Positions 1 through 10,845 of a stretch of DNA of 64,000 nucleotides are shown in pieces. Made by a program: the position numbers and the translations under genes. Source of the DNA: Ophiostoma sp. CBS 140.51 (Eukaryota; Ascomycota; Sordariomycetes; Ophiostomatales; Ophiostomataceae). Every line of letters starts with the position of its first letter. The first letter of the stretch is position 1. Location: the NCBI GenBank assembly GCA_029298735.1, contig JANSLP010000173.1, forward strand, positions 1 through 64,000, given 5' to 3'. The notes below the pieces were generated by a model. The model saw nothing but the letters and a program-made list of their open reading frames with translations. It did not search any database and was not told the DNA's origin.

Positions 1-1
1 A

Positions 2-106
2 AATCCCGGCTCGGAACCGATTGCCATCCAGCTTCCCGGAAAAGTCCACGCCCTCTCCACCAGCCCGACCAAGGTCGTCGTCGCCATGACCGCCCGCCTA
101 CATTAA
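2..106 (+). pseudogene. Truncated Bub3-like WD40 fragment at the window edge
   Basis: Frame 2 is open from the window edge to a TAA at 104-106. It encodes 34 residues containing the block IAIQLPGKVHAL followed by TKVVVAMTARL. This resembles the mid-protein blade of fungal Bub3, the spindle-checkpoint WD40 protein, where the sequence normally continues into a 'hIYDL' strand and several more blades. Here the codon after ARL is His and then a stop, and no GT donor lies near enough to rescue the frame by splicing. The part 5' of position 1 is outside the window, so I cannot say whether an intact N-terminus exists. It could be a partial duplicate, a broken gene, or an assembly join. The match is made from memory over a short stretch, so the family call is moderate. 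Confidence 0.45.
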
Positions 107-3100
107 TTTGTTTCCACCGCTCGCTGCCAACTTCCGTGAAGTTTAACTCACATCACCTGATGCATCTCAAATCTTCCCTCCCTTCCATACGCGCATTCTC
201 TCCGGAACTTTTTCAGCACTCATCGAGTAGCAATGGTGTGCCACAATGCACGTTGAATCCTCTTCGGTTCGCTAAGATTGGAGAGGATTTTAGAGAACAG
301 AGAAAGTGACGACCACGGAACCGCACGTCCAGTCCAGTCTGCGTGCCACCAAGCACTACCCCCACCACCCACTCACGCACAGGTCGCTCCCACACGCCCA
401 GACACAACCCACACACCTTTTCTTGAGATTCATGCAATGCACGCACGCCCACAACTTCTGCTGCAGCCCACACAACAAACGCACACCACACCTGCAGCAA
501 GCAAAGAAGAAGTGTCCACGCTACTGTTGACTGTTGGCGTCAAAGTGGCTCTCTTCAGAGTGCGTCGCTCTCCAACGCCGCTCTTGTTTGACCCACTTGA
601 CCGCGTTCAACAGGCAGTGAAAATGGAAAAGCCTCGCTCAAAGAAGCAAAGAAAAAAGTGGAAAATGATACTAGAATCTCTGAAGGATTGCAACAAGAAA
701 TGGAGCAGAAAGTAAAGAAAGGCAACATCACATCGCCAGGAGAGCTGAAAAACCACAAGTCTGCATCCAGACCAGCACATCCAGACCAGCAGAACTCCAT
801 AGCTTTTTGGCCCAGCGTAACATCGTGTCGATGAGACTGAGGACCTCTTCTGCAAGGTCGAGCTATTTTGGAGCAACGCGGCATAGGGCAGAGGACGCAA
901 TTTTGATTTTGATTTCAGAGTGTTGACGACCAACAGAATATGCCACAGTACGACGCTGGAACGGCAAGAAGACAGTAAAAAAGCAAGAGAATAGCAAAGA
1001 AAAGAAAACAAAAAGCAAGTATTCACGCGATGTTGGTTGATCTCTTGTCTGTTGCATCTAAATGGTGCTCTGAATCAGTTGGCGTTTTTTGAAATATCTC
1101 ATTGGCTTGTGGTCTGTGCTGTTCGAGAATCGTGACAAATGTTACCAAGAGCAAGAAAGGCAAGAAAGGTATCAAAGATGAAGAAAGAGGCTCTTTCTCT
1201 TTTACGCGGGGGTCGTGGGCTGCCAGCGCCCGTGATTCATGTACGAGAAAGACAAGAAAGGAAGACAAGCACCTGCCCTTGACAACAATGTCCGCAGTCT
1301 CAGGGATTTTGTCGGATCCGTTTCTATAATTATCTGCGTTTTGTTCCTATGATGGAGAGCAAAGAAAGCATGAATGCACAAAATGTTCCGATCTGCCCGT
1401 TTAGGAGCCAACCAAAATGCAAGAACTGCAAAGAATAAAAATAACAATAAAATAGACCGAGTGACTTGCATCAAACCTTTCTTCTCTGAAAAATCAACAA
1501 ATGACGACGAGTACACCGTGATCCTTCCTTCGTCCAACATTCAAACGTACACAGCCACCCCTTGCACTTGATTTTTCAGCAGAAAAAAGGGCTTTTTGAA
1601 TATCAGATGGCGTGTACTGGTTGGTGGATAAACAGGACGAAAAGGCGTCTGCATCAACGAGTCAAAAGGCAGACAAAAGAGCAAAAGAGAGGCGACAAGA
1701 AGCAATGAAAGGCAGCGAGAGGGCCAAGGACATCTGCTGTGATACCTCTGTACGACAGGAGCACAAACGCCACCTTAATCTTCCGTACGGGACCTAACAA
1801 GCAAAGCGTTGCACAAACGAGGCCGTGTGTGGTGTGTGGGAGGACAAAAAAACGCAGAGCGAGCAGAACGACACATCGATACGTCAGGATATGCCTGTGA
1901 CCAAGTCAAGGTGAGAGAGGAAGGAACAGAACGTCCCAGACTGTGTCCCCCAGTCGATAGTCGAAGGTCAAATGTCCCAGAAAATGGTTCAGTGCCATGG
2001 GTAGGCCAGGGGGTGTGTAGTGTTACTCGTTGGTTATGGACGAATATGGTTGCATGCGTCACGCCCTCCGTTTGTGTTACTCAATACTCTTCAATATTCT
2101 GATCCTCTTGACGATATTTCGATTTGATATTTCTTGTCAATACTCAGTACTAAGAGTGTGGTCCAATGTTCCGTGCTATGTCGATACACGTATTTGCAAA
2201 CACAGCAATACTGCAGCAGACCACCACTTTACCACTTTCTTTTGGCCAAGAAATAGGGCCGGGTTACAGAATGTTGATGCGTCGTCAACTGGGACGGAAA
2301 GGAGGGTGGTATGCAGAATAGGGGAAGGGGGTGAGAGAGAACCAAAGAGGGGTGCACTGTGCAGGTGATGTGAAGGAGGAGGGAGGATGGATGGAAGGGA
2401 AGGGAAGAGAAACAGAGGGAAAAAGAGATTTAAGGTGACAACAGGTTTTTTCCAAGCCAGATGATACGTCGTAATACGTCGCAACAGACCACTGAAAGGC
2501 TGCAGGACGAACAAAAAAGGACAAAAAGGCGAAAAAAAAGGACGCCTACCAAAACCTCACAAACTTTCAAACTCCCAAACAAAACCCCAACGGCGCAGCG
2601 CAGCCAGCCAAACTCCGGTTGCGACGTTGTTGGGAAGCGTCTGCCCGTCGAAGAGTGTGACGCCGCTGCGGAAGAGACATGAAGGGCAGACATGTATGTG
2701 GATGTCCGAGTATGTACCTATGTCCTGCGTCGTGCGTGCGTCAAAAATGTGTCTGTGTCATGGACGACAAAGCGCATCAGGGCGAGGCCAGGCCACTCTG
2801 TGGACTCTGCGGTCTATTATTTTGATTTTGCAGTGTCCCATGGTGTTGTGTTTTGGCGCGCCTCACGCGACAGTTTCCTATTTCGTCCACAACTGAGGTG
2901 ACGACGAATCCTCCAAATTACGAGCACGTTGTTCTTCTTTGCTGTCCTCTCTTCTGAGTACTATTTTTGTTATTTCATCATCGAATATTGCTCTATTTAT
3001 TGTTCTATTTTTTTTCTTTCTTTTCCTTGCTCGCTTCGACAACAGCTCTTATTCCCGTATTATTCGTCTGCGGAAGCGTATTTTGAAGCCGAAAGTGAGG

Positions 3101-3250
3101 CTTGTGTTATAAGTGGGCTTGCTCACGTTTCTAGTCCACTCGAGCCACTCTTGCATGCCTCCTGCGGCGGCGATAGTTGGCCAGCGAGTGTGAGGTGTGA
3201 GAGAGGGGGTCCTTTTTTGCCATTTGCAGGGCCTTCCCCGGAGATATGAA
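107..3250. other. Gene-free stretch, first part of a 10.7-kb desert
   Basis: No open frame here has recognisable domains, fungal codon bias or joinable exons. The longest frames are under 150 codons and are made of low-complexity Ser/Phe/Leu or Lys/Arg runs on opposite strands of skewed DNA. A polypurine block at about 2290-2437 is the clearest structure. No tRNA or other RNA gene was recognised. Confidence 0.6.
2290..2437 (+). repeat. Polypurine tract
   Basis: About 150 bases are dominated by A and G on the plus strand (GGAAGG, GAGAGA and AAGGGAAGGG runs) with few pyrimidines. It is simple sequence without a strict unit. Such blocks can be part of pyrimidine-rich promoters or leaders on the opposite strand, but no gene start was found beside it. 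Confidence 0.6.
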
Positions 3251-3713
3251 CCCTGCAGCTAGCGGGAAAGGAAGTGGAAGAGGCGAGGAGGGTGAGAAGA
3301 GATGGAGACTCATGGACCATTGAGAAGGAGGGGGTGTGAGAGAGTGTGAAAGGCGAGAGGGTGTGGCAAGAAAAAGAGAAGGGAAAGGGGGACCCATCCG
3401 CGGGAAGGAAGTGGAATGTCGTCGATGCAATCCTGGCATCGTTGTTCCCTCTGTTGGTGTGAAGACTGGTCAGTTTAACTTGCCAGTAATAAGCTCCTGG
3501 AAGATTGCAGGGCCAGGCCCGCTAGCAAGGGACCAATTTGCAACGGCAAGACGCCCATGTCGCTTCCTGGCTTCTCTCTTTCACACTTTCACAAGGTGGT
3601 TTTCAAAGAGTGATTTTCAAAGAGGTGGTTTGCTATTGTTCCCGGGGCACACGGGATGGACGACACCTCAGTCGACGCGTCAAGGGGAAAGAGGTCCAGG
3701 GATTCGACATCTG

Positions 3714-3749
3714 GGCCATCCAGGCCATCCAGGCCTTCCAAGCCTTCCA
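3714..3749 (+). repeat. 9-bp tandem repeat, about 4 copies
   Basis: The unit GGCCATCCA occurs twice in tandem (3714-3731), followed by GGCCTTCCA and AGCCTTCCA (3732-3749). Related CCAGGCCAT sequence continues to about 3775. It looks like a minisatellite seed in non-coding DNA. Confidence 0.85.
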
Positions 3750-4895
3750 GGAGCCAGGCCATCTGGGCCCAGGGTCAGATGCTTTGGATGGAGACGGGAG
3801 GCGTAGTGGTCGAGCAAGGAGCTACCTGGCGAGAGAAGATCGGATCATCGGGCACAAAAATAACAGGCGTGGCAACGACAGGCATATGATGGCAGCTTAA
3901 GAGTTAAAGGTTGGTGGAAGCACGAATACACATACAGAATAGGGCATGATGATAGAGAGACACAAAAGCAGACAACACTCTCGATCAGCCGGGTAAATGG
4001 GGACGGCGTGGACCGATGGCCCCTGCACATGCTGTTTTGGTGTGGCCTTCTAGAAAAAAGATATGGAGGGACGATTTCTGTGTTCAGCCTGTGACATTTG
4101 ATTGTGAATGACGACGAGGACGGGGGACGGAGTGCAGCCGGTGGCCGAAGGCATAAATCACATAAAGGAGATACCGGTAATGGGTAACAAAATCAAAAGG
4201 GAAAGAAACAAAAGAAACAAAACGACACGCAAGTCGCGTTTCACCTCGTGGCCCAGTGGACGGACAGCAAAGGGGCCGGTGAAGAACGAAATGAAGACTA
4301 ATCAAAGGTGAAGAGAGGAACACTCTAGTTACTATCGATGCATCTCTGTTCATGCTCTTTGATGGTAGCCTCTTGTACAACTCGCGTTGTCCATTTTGTC
4401 GGCCTTGGTTGAGCAACGAAACGAACCAACGATCTCCAGACTGGAGAATCAAGTAGCGGCCATCGAAACACCACGAAACACTGGTGCAAGAAGGGAGATG
4501 ACGTTTATGGGCGCCGGAGAGTGTGCACATAATTTAGGGAGTGGAAATAGGAAGGAAATCAAAAGAAGTGCTGAGTAAAGTAAAGAGGGCAAAACAGACA
4601 AAACAGACAAAAAGGACGAAAGAGGCAATCCGAAATATACCAAAGCATTGGCGGCAGTTGCCATCCCTCTTCCTTCGTCTCCTTTGTCTCCTTCAACATC
4701 ATCTCTCCAACATCGCGATCAACATGCTCTCCATCTGCATCTGGCATCAGACATTCAAAATGGATCAAACATCCAACGGGTTCCGGGGGCAGCCTGGCCA
4801 GCCCAGCGTAGGAACGCGTTCGGGCACGCCGTCCGCCATGGCCGTTTGTCTGACGATCTTTTAGACTTTTCTTGGGGTATTCCTTTGGCAATTCC

Positions 4896-4920
4896 TTCAC
4901 AGGGCTTCACAGGGCTTCAC
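4896..4920 (+). repeat. Period-10 direct repeat, 2.5 copies
   Basis: AGGGCTTCAC is repeated exactly at 4901-4910 and 4911-4920 and is preceded by a partial TTCAC copy. It lies in the gene-free region and has no apparent role. Confidence 0.85.
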
Positions 4921-5050
4921 ACAACAAAACAAACGCACGTCGCCCAAAAGGCACAAGATGGCCGCTCTGGCCCTGGATCTTCCTCGGCTGTGTCGCCATC
5001 GTGTGAATCCTTTGATGAAAGAGTAGCCTTTTTTGAGCATTCGCCCGGGG

Positions 5051-5083
5051 GATGGGCTTGGATAGGCTTGGATGAGCTTGGAT
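5051..5083 (+). repeat. Period-10 direct repeat, about 3 copies
   Basis: Three consecutive decamers of the form GATRRGCTTG (GATGGGCTTG, GATAGGCTTG, GATGAGCTTG) are followed by GAT. This is a short imperfect minisatellite in non-coding DNA. Confidence 0.85.
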
Positions 5084-5520
5084 CTTATTCTGAGTTCATG
5101 TCGACCTTCTATTGTTCTCGACTCTTCTCTTCTGTCTGCTCTTTTTGATCTTTCTGTGTATGCTCTCTTCCATGTTGACGTCCGGTCGCGATTCTCCACT
5201 CGCGTCAACGCATAACAAACGCCCGTCAGGGGCCCTTGCTCCTTTGCTCTTTTCTTCTTCACATTTACTGAGGCATAAACGAGCAAGAGCTCTGACTGAC
5301 GAAATGTTCGTTTCTTCGTTTTGCTTCAGTCCCATTTTCAATCGCCTCGTTTCCTTCTTGGGTCTCCATTCTTTCTCCTTTTCTCCAGGAATTACGTGGG
5401 TTTCAAGTTGGGTGCGCTAGACCCAAAACCCGCCTCGTTCTCCTCTTCAAAAACCCCCTGGCCCATCTCCCTTCTCCCATTTTCATTCCCTCTTTCGCAG
5501 CTGTTGCCGTTTCCTTAGCA

Positions 5521-8500
5521 GGATCGGCAAGAAAGAGAAGAGGGAAGAAGGAAAGAATCCACTCCCCTGCCATCCTTCTTTCTCGAATCCCAAACCACCT
5601 CTTTCACACACATTTCTGCCGTTTCCACCCCCAAGAAAAGTGGTCCGCCGTTCTGTCGGTGGAGACAAGCGCCAGGCGTCAAAAAAGTCAAGCGTCAGAG
5701 GCCTTGCCAGATATTACGACGAGACGACCAGACGACGTTATGTAAAGTACTTTTTGAGTAGACTATTTGAACGTTAGGGGAGTTAGGTTTGGCTCATGAC
5801 CAGGCCCAGGCCCCCCGACCACCCGCAGTAACGCAATCGAGAACACAGAAGAACACGAAGAACACAGATAGAGTCTGTAACACTGGATGTGAACCTGAAT
5901 GTGAACGAGTCAAGAAAGTGATCAAGAACGAAGCAGTGTTGGTGATACGGCAAATGAATGGACCACAAGATTTGCCATGAGATGCAACATCATAGGTAGA
6001 ATTACACACGAACGCGTTGCAGACATTACGAGGCACCTTCATCTGCTTCTTTGGTCGTATTATTATCGTGTTGAGCATGTTCTATTTTCTTTAATGAGAA
6101 ATGCATCATACGGACAACGCCGTGATTGCAGTGAGCTTGGCAGGAGGAGTTGTGCTCGACGTTGTTCTGTGGTTGCTGTTTGTGAACATTGTTTGTTGAT
6201 TGTCGTCGTAATATTCCTTGTGTTTTGCTGCTTTGTCGTTGGCCTTCTATTTTTGATACTTTGATCAACAAGCCAAACCCGGAAACATCTCTCTTGCTGA
6301 CGGTCTATATCACGGCTCTGTTATTAAAGCACTCGTCTCTTGCTATGATCGGCTGAAACTCTACGAAACGCTGTTCCATGAATGTCTGTTAGGGGGAAAT
6401 GGAAACGACAACCAGGAGATCGCGTTCGACGGCGACCATGACCACGACCGTAACCGCTGTAAAGAGCATTTCGGTGTGGTACGGACGACGATCCAGTTGC
6501 TTAAAATAAAATAGCAAAAGAGAGCATGAACAACAGGGCATGAAATGGAACCCATTTCGAGGGATGTGTCGGGTTTGTGAATGCTTCATAAAACAACTCG
6601 TTAAAACAACGCAACATCACAAACAAACGAGCAAAAATGCGAATAAGAAACGGAAAACATAAAACATAAAAAATAGGGGACAAGAGGAGATTGTCCCTCA
6701 GAGAATCCCGAGAGAAGCCGTTCTCGAATGGCCATTTGCAAGGAAAAGGGGGATCGGCGCTCTCGTGGAAAGCGCTTATTTTAGAAGCTTTTCAAGAGAA
6801 AGCGAAGAAGAAAGAAGTGCAAAAGAAGTCCCCACAAACTGCCAGCCGGCAACATACTCAGCAGGCTTCCAAGACAAAAGAAGCTATCTGCATCGGCAGG
6901 AAGCTAGGTAATGACGATCTTATTCCAAATAGCAGGCCATGGAAGGAATGGAAAATAAGAATAGGAAGGGGGTCGAACAAAGAAGGAGCCGGGCATGAAG
7001 GCAGGAACACAGGAAGACAGAAAGACAGGGACAGAGAAAGGCCAGACCGGATCGGATGGATGGACCCTGTCTTGAATGAGAGGAGGCAAAGAGAAGAAAA
7101 AGACAAGCAGAGAGCAGGGGGCAGACAAGACTGGTGGAGAATGAGGCCCAAGATGGCTTGAAGGTTCACGATATTCCATCGATGGCGTTCACTGTGTAAA
7201 GGCTGCCAGTATGACAGGCAGTATCCAACATGATTGTAAATCAAATGCGTTGTTTACAATGTTTACGACGAGATGTAATGGGACGGTGGCGCTGATTATT
7301 GCCTTCTGTTGGCTGTGTTTACTTTGTGCTGCATGATATCGGCCAATGGTGACAGATGCACAATGAACACCCAGGCTACGATTCTTTCTTTTTGCTACTA
7401 TTTCATAGTTGTCGTTCTTTCTACTTCCTTTTTCATCCGTTCCGGCGTTACGACGATGGCGCCTCACCGCTTCTTCTTCAAGAGAGAGACTCAAAACCGG
7501 GCACCAGCCGCGCGCCGTCGTCCGCCGCCCCATCCGCCAGACCCGACACCGACGCAAGGGATGATGTGAGTAGAAGAAAAAGGTAAAGCAACAAAAGACG
7601 ACGATGCTAGATGGGAGGGGCTCAGCCCCGTCGTAAGGAACATTGCCAGAAGAAAAGAGTAAGGAAAAAAGAAAGCAAAGTGGTCTTACTTTGCTTGCTT
7701 TTTTTTGCTGGCGTTTCTGCATCTTCGGGACCTTGATATGTTGGCGAGCACCAAGAGAAGACAAGAGACACATGAAGTACAAGGAAAAAGAAAGAAAGGC
7801 AAGCAGGACCACTAAATACCATCGGTTGTTCAAGGTCATGTCTCACTCTCTGCAGCCTATCGCATTTCACGCATTTGTGCAATGTGGGTTAGAGAAAGAG
7901 GGTCGGAACGAGAAGAAGCAGGAAAATCAAGAAAGGCATTTGGCCGTCTTCTTTTCTTTTTTTGTCCACTGAGTACTCCAGCCTCTCTAGTCTCGTCCGT
8001 GTTGTCAACTGACGGTGTTGACAACTGTTGTAAACAAAAAGGGTAACGTCACGAACGCCCACCCCTTGCATTCGCTTTCGCTCACGCCTCTTTTTTCAGA
8101 CTTTTCACAGTCTTACTCGAGCCTCGTGCGTTCTTGTTTCCTTACTCACCTCTTTGTCAGGTCAGCCCGTGTAACGCAATTTCTCTCGCCCGACTGGAAC
8201 ATACGGCCGTGAAAGGACGGAAGACCATGCCCATCACGTACAGAAGCCCATACGAGCATATGCAAGAGCATACAGGACCAAGATCGGGCGCTCTCCTTCA
8301 CCGAAGAGAGGCACGATGTGTGTTTCCCATGGCACCGGGTTCAGATCTCGCGTCGTGAGATCCAATTTTCCCCCATTCCAAATGCATCGTGACTTTCGTC
8401 ACCCCCCGTAGGGTCCAGACCAGATCTGGCCAGAGATACATGAGAGAGATTGCATTGCACGGCAGCATCCGGCCACAAAATAATAGACCGGAGCGAGATC

Positions 8501-8820
8501 TTGCATCACCCTTCTCGAGGGGTTCTTTAGTATTCTGGCGTACGTGTGTTCTTGTTCTGTGGTCGCTTTGTGGCCCCTTCTGTGGCATTCTCGTAATACT
8601 TCGTCTGTCATCGTTATAGACGAGCAGAATGGCTTGCAAATATCTGCAAATATATCGGACGCCACCCACCACCGCTCCGGTGAAGGGTTTTTGAACAGAA
8701 CGAGGCGTCGATCAATAGATGACGAAGCATCAAAACGGTGAGGCCACCGCGGCTGAGGTGGATTGTGAAGTCATGTCGTTGACTGGTGGTTCCTATTTGA
8801 TCTCCCTTGCGACGTAATGA
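5521..8820. other. Gene-free stretch
   Basis: Nothing here can be supported as a gene. Longer frames, such as the minus-strand one at 7189-7839, show no domain and a composition typical of translated A/G- or C/T-skewed DNA. No RNA gene signature was recognised. Confidence 0.55.
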
Positions 8821-10439
8821 TTAGCAACGCATGAACGGTGGAATAGACGCAGGCAAAAATGTCTCGGGGAAGATCAGATAGGGACGACAAGACTCAGGTC
8901 GGTGTGAGCAACGAAGATAATAGACGGCGATTGTGTATGAGCACGTCGTCCGTGTATGAGCACATCGTCTGCTTGACGCGGCTTTCGAAAGGGAGGTCTG
9001 GTTCGTAATTGGGCTGTTACCGAGGGTCTTTGCCCTTTGCCACTCGTGGTTGAACAGCCGCCACTGTCCAGCTGAGATGCAAGTTGGAAGATTGTTAACA
9101 AAAAGCTCTTGCCAGCCTACCCAGTGAGTCTTTTTGGTCCAACGAGAGCGCCGCGAGCCCTTGCAGATCGGTGCTGCGCGAGATTTCGGGAGAGACAAAC
9201 CCACGCGGGTCTTGGATTCTCGGGCAGAGACGACAACGAGAGAGAGGAGAGAGGGTAGAAAAAGAGGACATAGGAGCGAGAGACAGGCAGGCGCGGCATA
9301 CAAGACATGCACGCCCCGCTGGTATGCATCGTAGAACAAGAGGGCACCTGAGGTAAGTGTGAGAGTGTGGGAGTGGGAGAGTGTTTGCGGGAACAATGGG
9401 GGTGACCAAGGAAAGGGGAAAGAAGTGATGTGTGGCAAGAATAGAGACAGGAAGAAGAAAGGTCACTGGTGGTGTAAGAAGAAATGAAGGGATGGGACGG
9501 AGAATGGGAGGAAAACAAGAGGAGGAAAATAGGAGAACGCAAAACACCCGAGCCTACCAGTAGAGGGAAGACATAGAAAAAACCCTCGTCCTCCTTGACT
9601 CTCGTGTGCTTCCCCCTGCCGTTGCACAACGCCCACGACGCCAACATGAGATGCCAACCGGCACCGCACCGCCCTTCCTCCTGCACGAACCCGCCTGACC
9701 TCACCGCCTCTTGCTCTCTCTCTCTGTTCTCTCTCCGTCAACTTATTGTTCCTTTCCATTCTCTTGTCTTGTTGCCCGTGCTTGTATTGTCCTCCCTGAT
9801 CTGAGACCCGTTTGCTTGTCCTGTGTGTTGCCTTCCGCTGCTGCACTCCCCCCTCTCCTCGGGCTTCTTTTTTTGGGCAAGAAGACAAAAGACAACTGGC
9901 CGTCCGTTAACAAGGGGGGCGTGAATGGGGGGTTTGTGGACGGACAGGAAAGCGAGAGACAATAGGAACAAAAATATATGTCGTAGACTTGTTCATGGGG
10001 AAAAGGTGTAGTGGTGCGCAGTGTACGAAATACAGTGCAACAAGGTGCTCCGTAATTACAGCGTACGGAATATTGGCGTACGAAATCCATCCCCCCATTG
10101 TACTCATCACATCCATTACTTTCGTGCACTACCGAGCAGGTGACAAGAAGAACGATAAGCCTCTCAGCTATTTTTCGGGCAACTGCACGAGTTTGGGAAA
10201 GACGTAGCGAGGGGAAGAGGGGCCAGCAGGGGAAAAGGGAGGAGGGCGTGCGACGTGGGAAGAGCACGCGAGGTCGAACAAAAGAAATGCAGGCCCTTGT
10301 GTCACCCATGATGATGGAATAATGAGTAATGGATCAGGTCGTAAACATGAGTGGTTGAAGAACGAGGGTGTTGAAGGAAAGTTATTGACGGAAAATATGT
10401 GCTGCATTGTGATGCAAACAGACATATAGGACAACGAAT
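8821..10439. other. Gene-free stretch with strand-skewed blocks
   Basis: The plus strand is purine-rich from about 9230 to 9540, then pyrimidine-rich from about 9660 to 9870. Minus-strand frames at 8821-9438 and 9743-10309 are low-complexity and match nothing I know. A copy of the octamer CTCCGTAA lies at 10048-10055. Confidence 0.55.
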
Positions 10440-10740
10440 AACATCAAATTAAATCAATAAATATGCAAAATATCAAAATATCTTATTTTCTTTTTTTTTA
10501 TCCCAAAAAATATCCAAGATGTACCAATAAAAATCCAAAACATATTTCTTAGTCTTCCCAAAAATCGCATTGCTGCCAATCTGTATCTCGTTACATCATT
10601 TGGAGGTTCGTACATGAGCAAAAAAGGAGATACAATATCCGAACAAAATAGAAAACCAGATAAGCAAAATTGTAAACACGTAGACCATTGCACCGACTCT
10701 TTTTGGTTCGTCAGGTCGTATCATCTCATCATAAAATCGT
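10440..10740. other. AT-rich patch downstream of the DUF8035 gene
   Basis: This roughly 300-bp patch is much richer in A and T than its surroundings, with repeated AAAATATC and AAAAATATCC strings and a T run at about 10492-10499. It lies about 100 bp beyond the stop of the minus-strand gene at 10846-15023, so it may hold that gene's 3' UTR and polyadenylation signals. An old mutated repeat is an alternative. Confidence 0.45.
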
Positions 10741-10845
10741 GATATGTGTGAAGGGAGGGAAGGGAAAGAAATCAAAACATATGAAAGGGGTTATCCAAAA
10801 GAAAGAGAAATCAAAAGCTTGACGAGTGTACGCCGGACTCCCACC

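Larger units (their letters stand above)
3251..5520. other. Gene-free stretch with short tandem repeats
   Basis: No supported gene. It contains a purine-rich block (about 3270-3410), a 9-bp tandem repeat near 3714, and two period-10 repeats near 4896 and 5051. From about 5100 it becomes C/T-rich on the plus strand. Short open frames lack similarity to anything I recognise. Confidence 0.6.

Noticed and set aside
7189..7839. 216-codon minus-strand frame in the gene desert
   Set aside because: No recognisable domain and mixed low-complexity composition. No flanking exons could be joined in phase to improve it.
8821..9438. 205-codon minus-strand frame, overlapped by other frames at 9095-9704
   Set aside because: Ser/Leu/Pro/Phe-rich translation of a polypurine/polypyrimidine block. 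Overlapping frames are equally open, which argues against coding selection.
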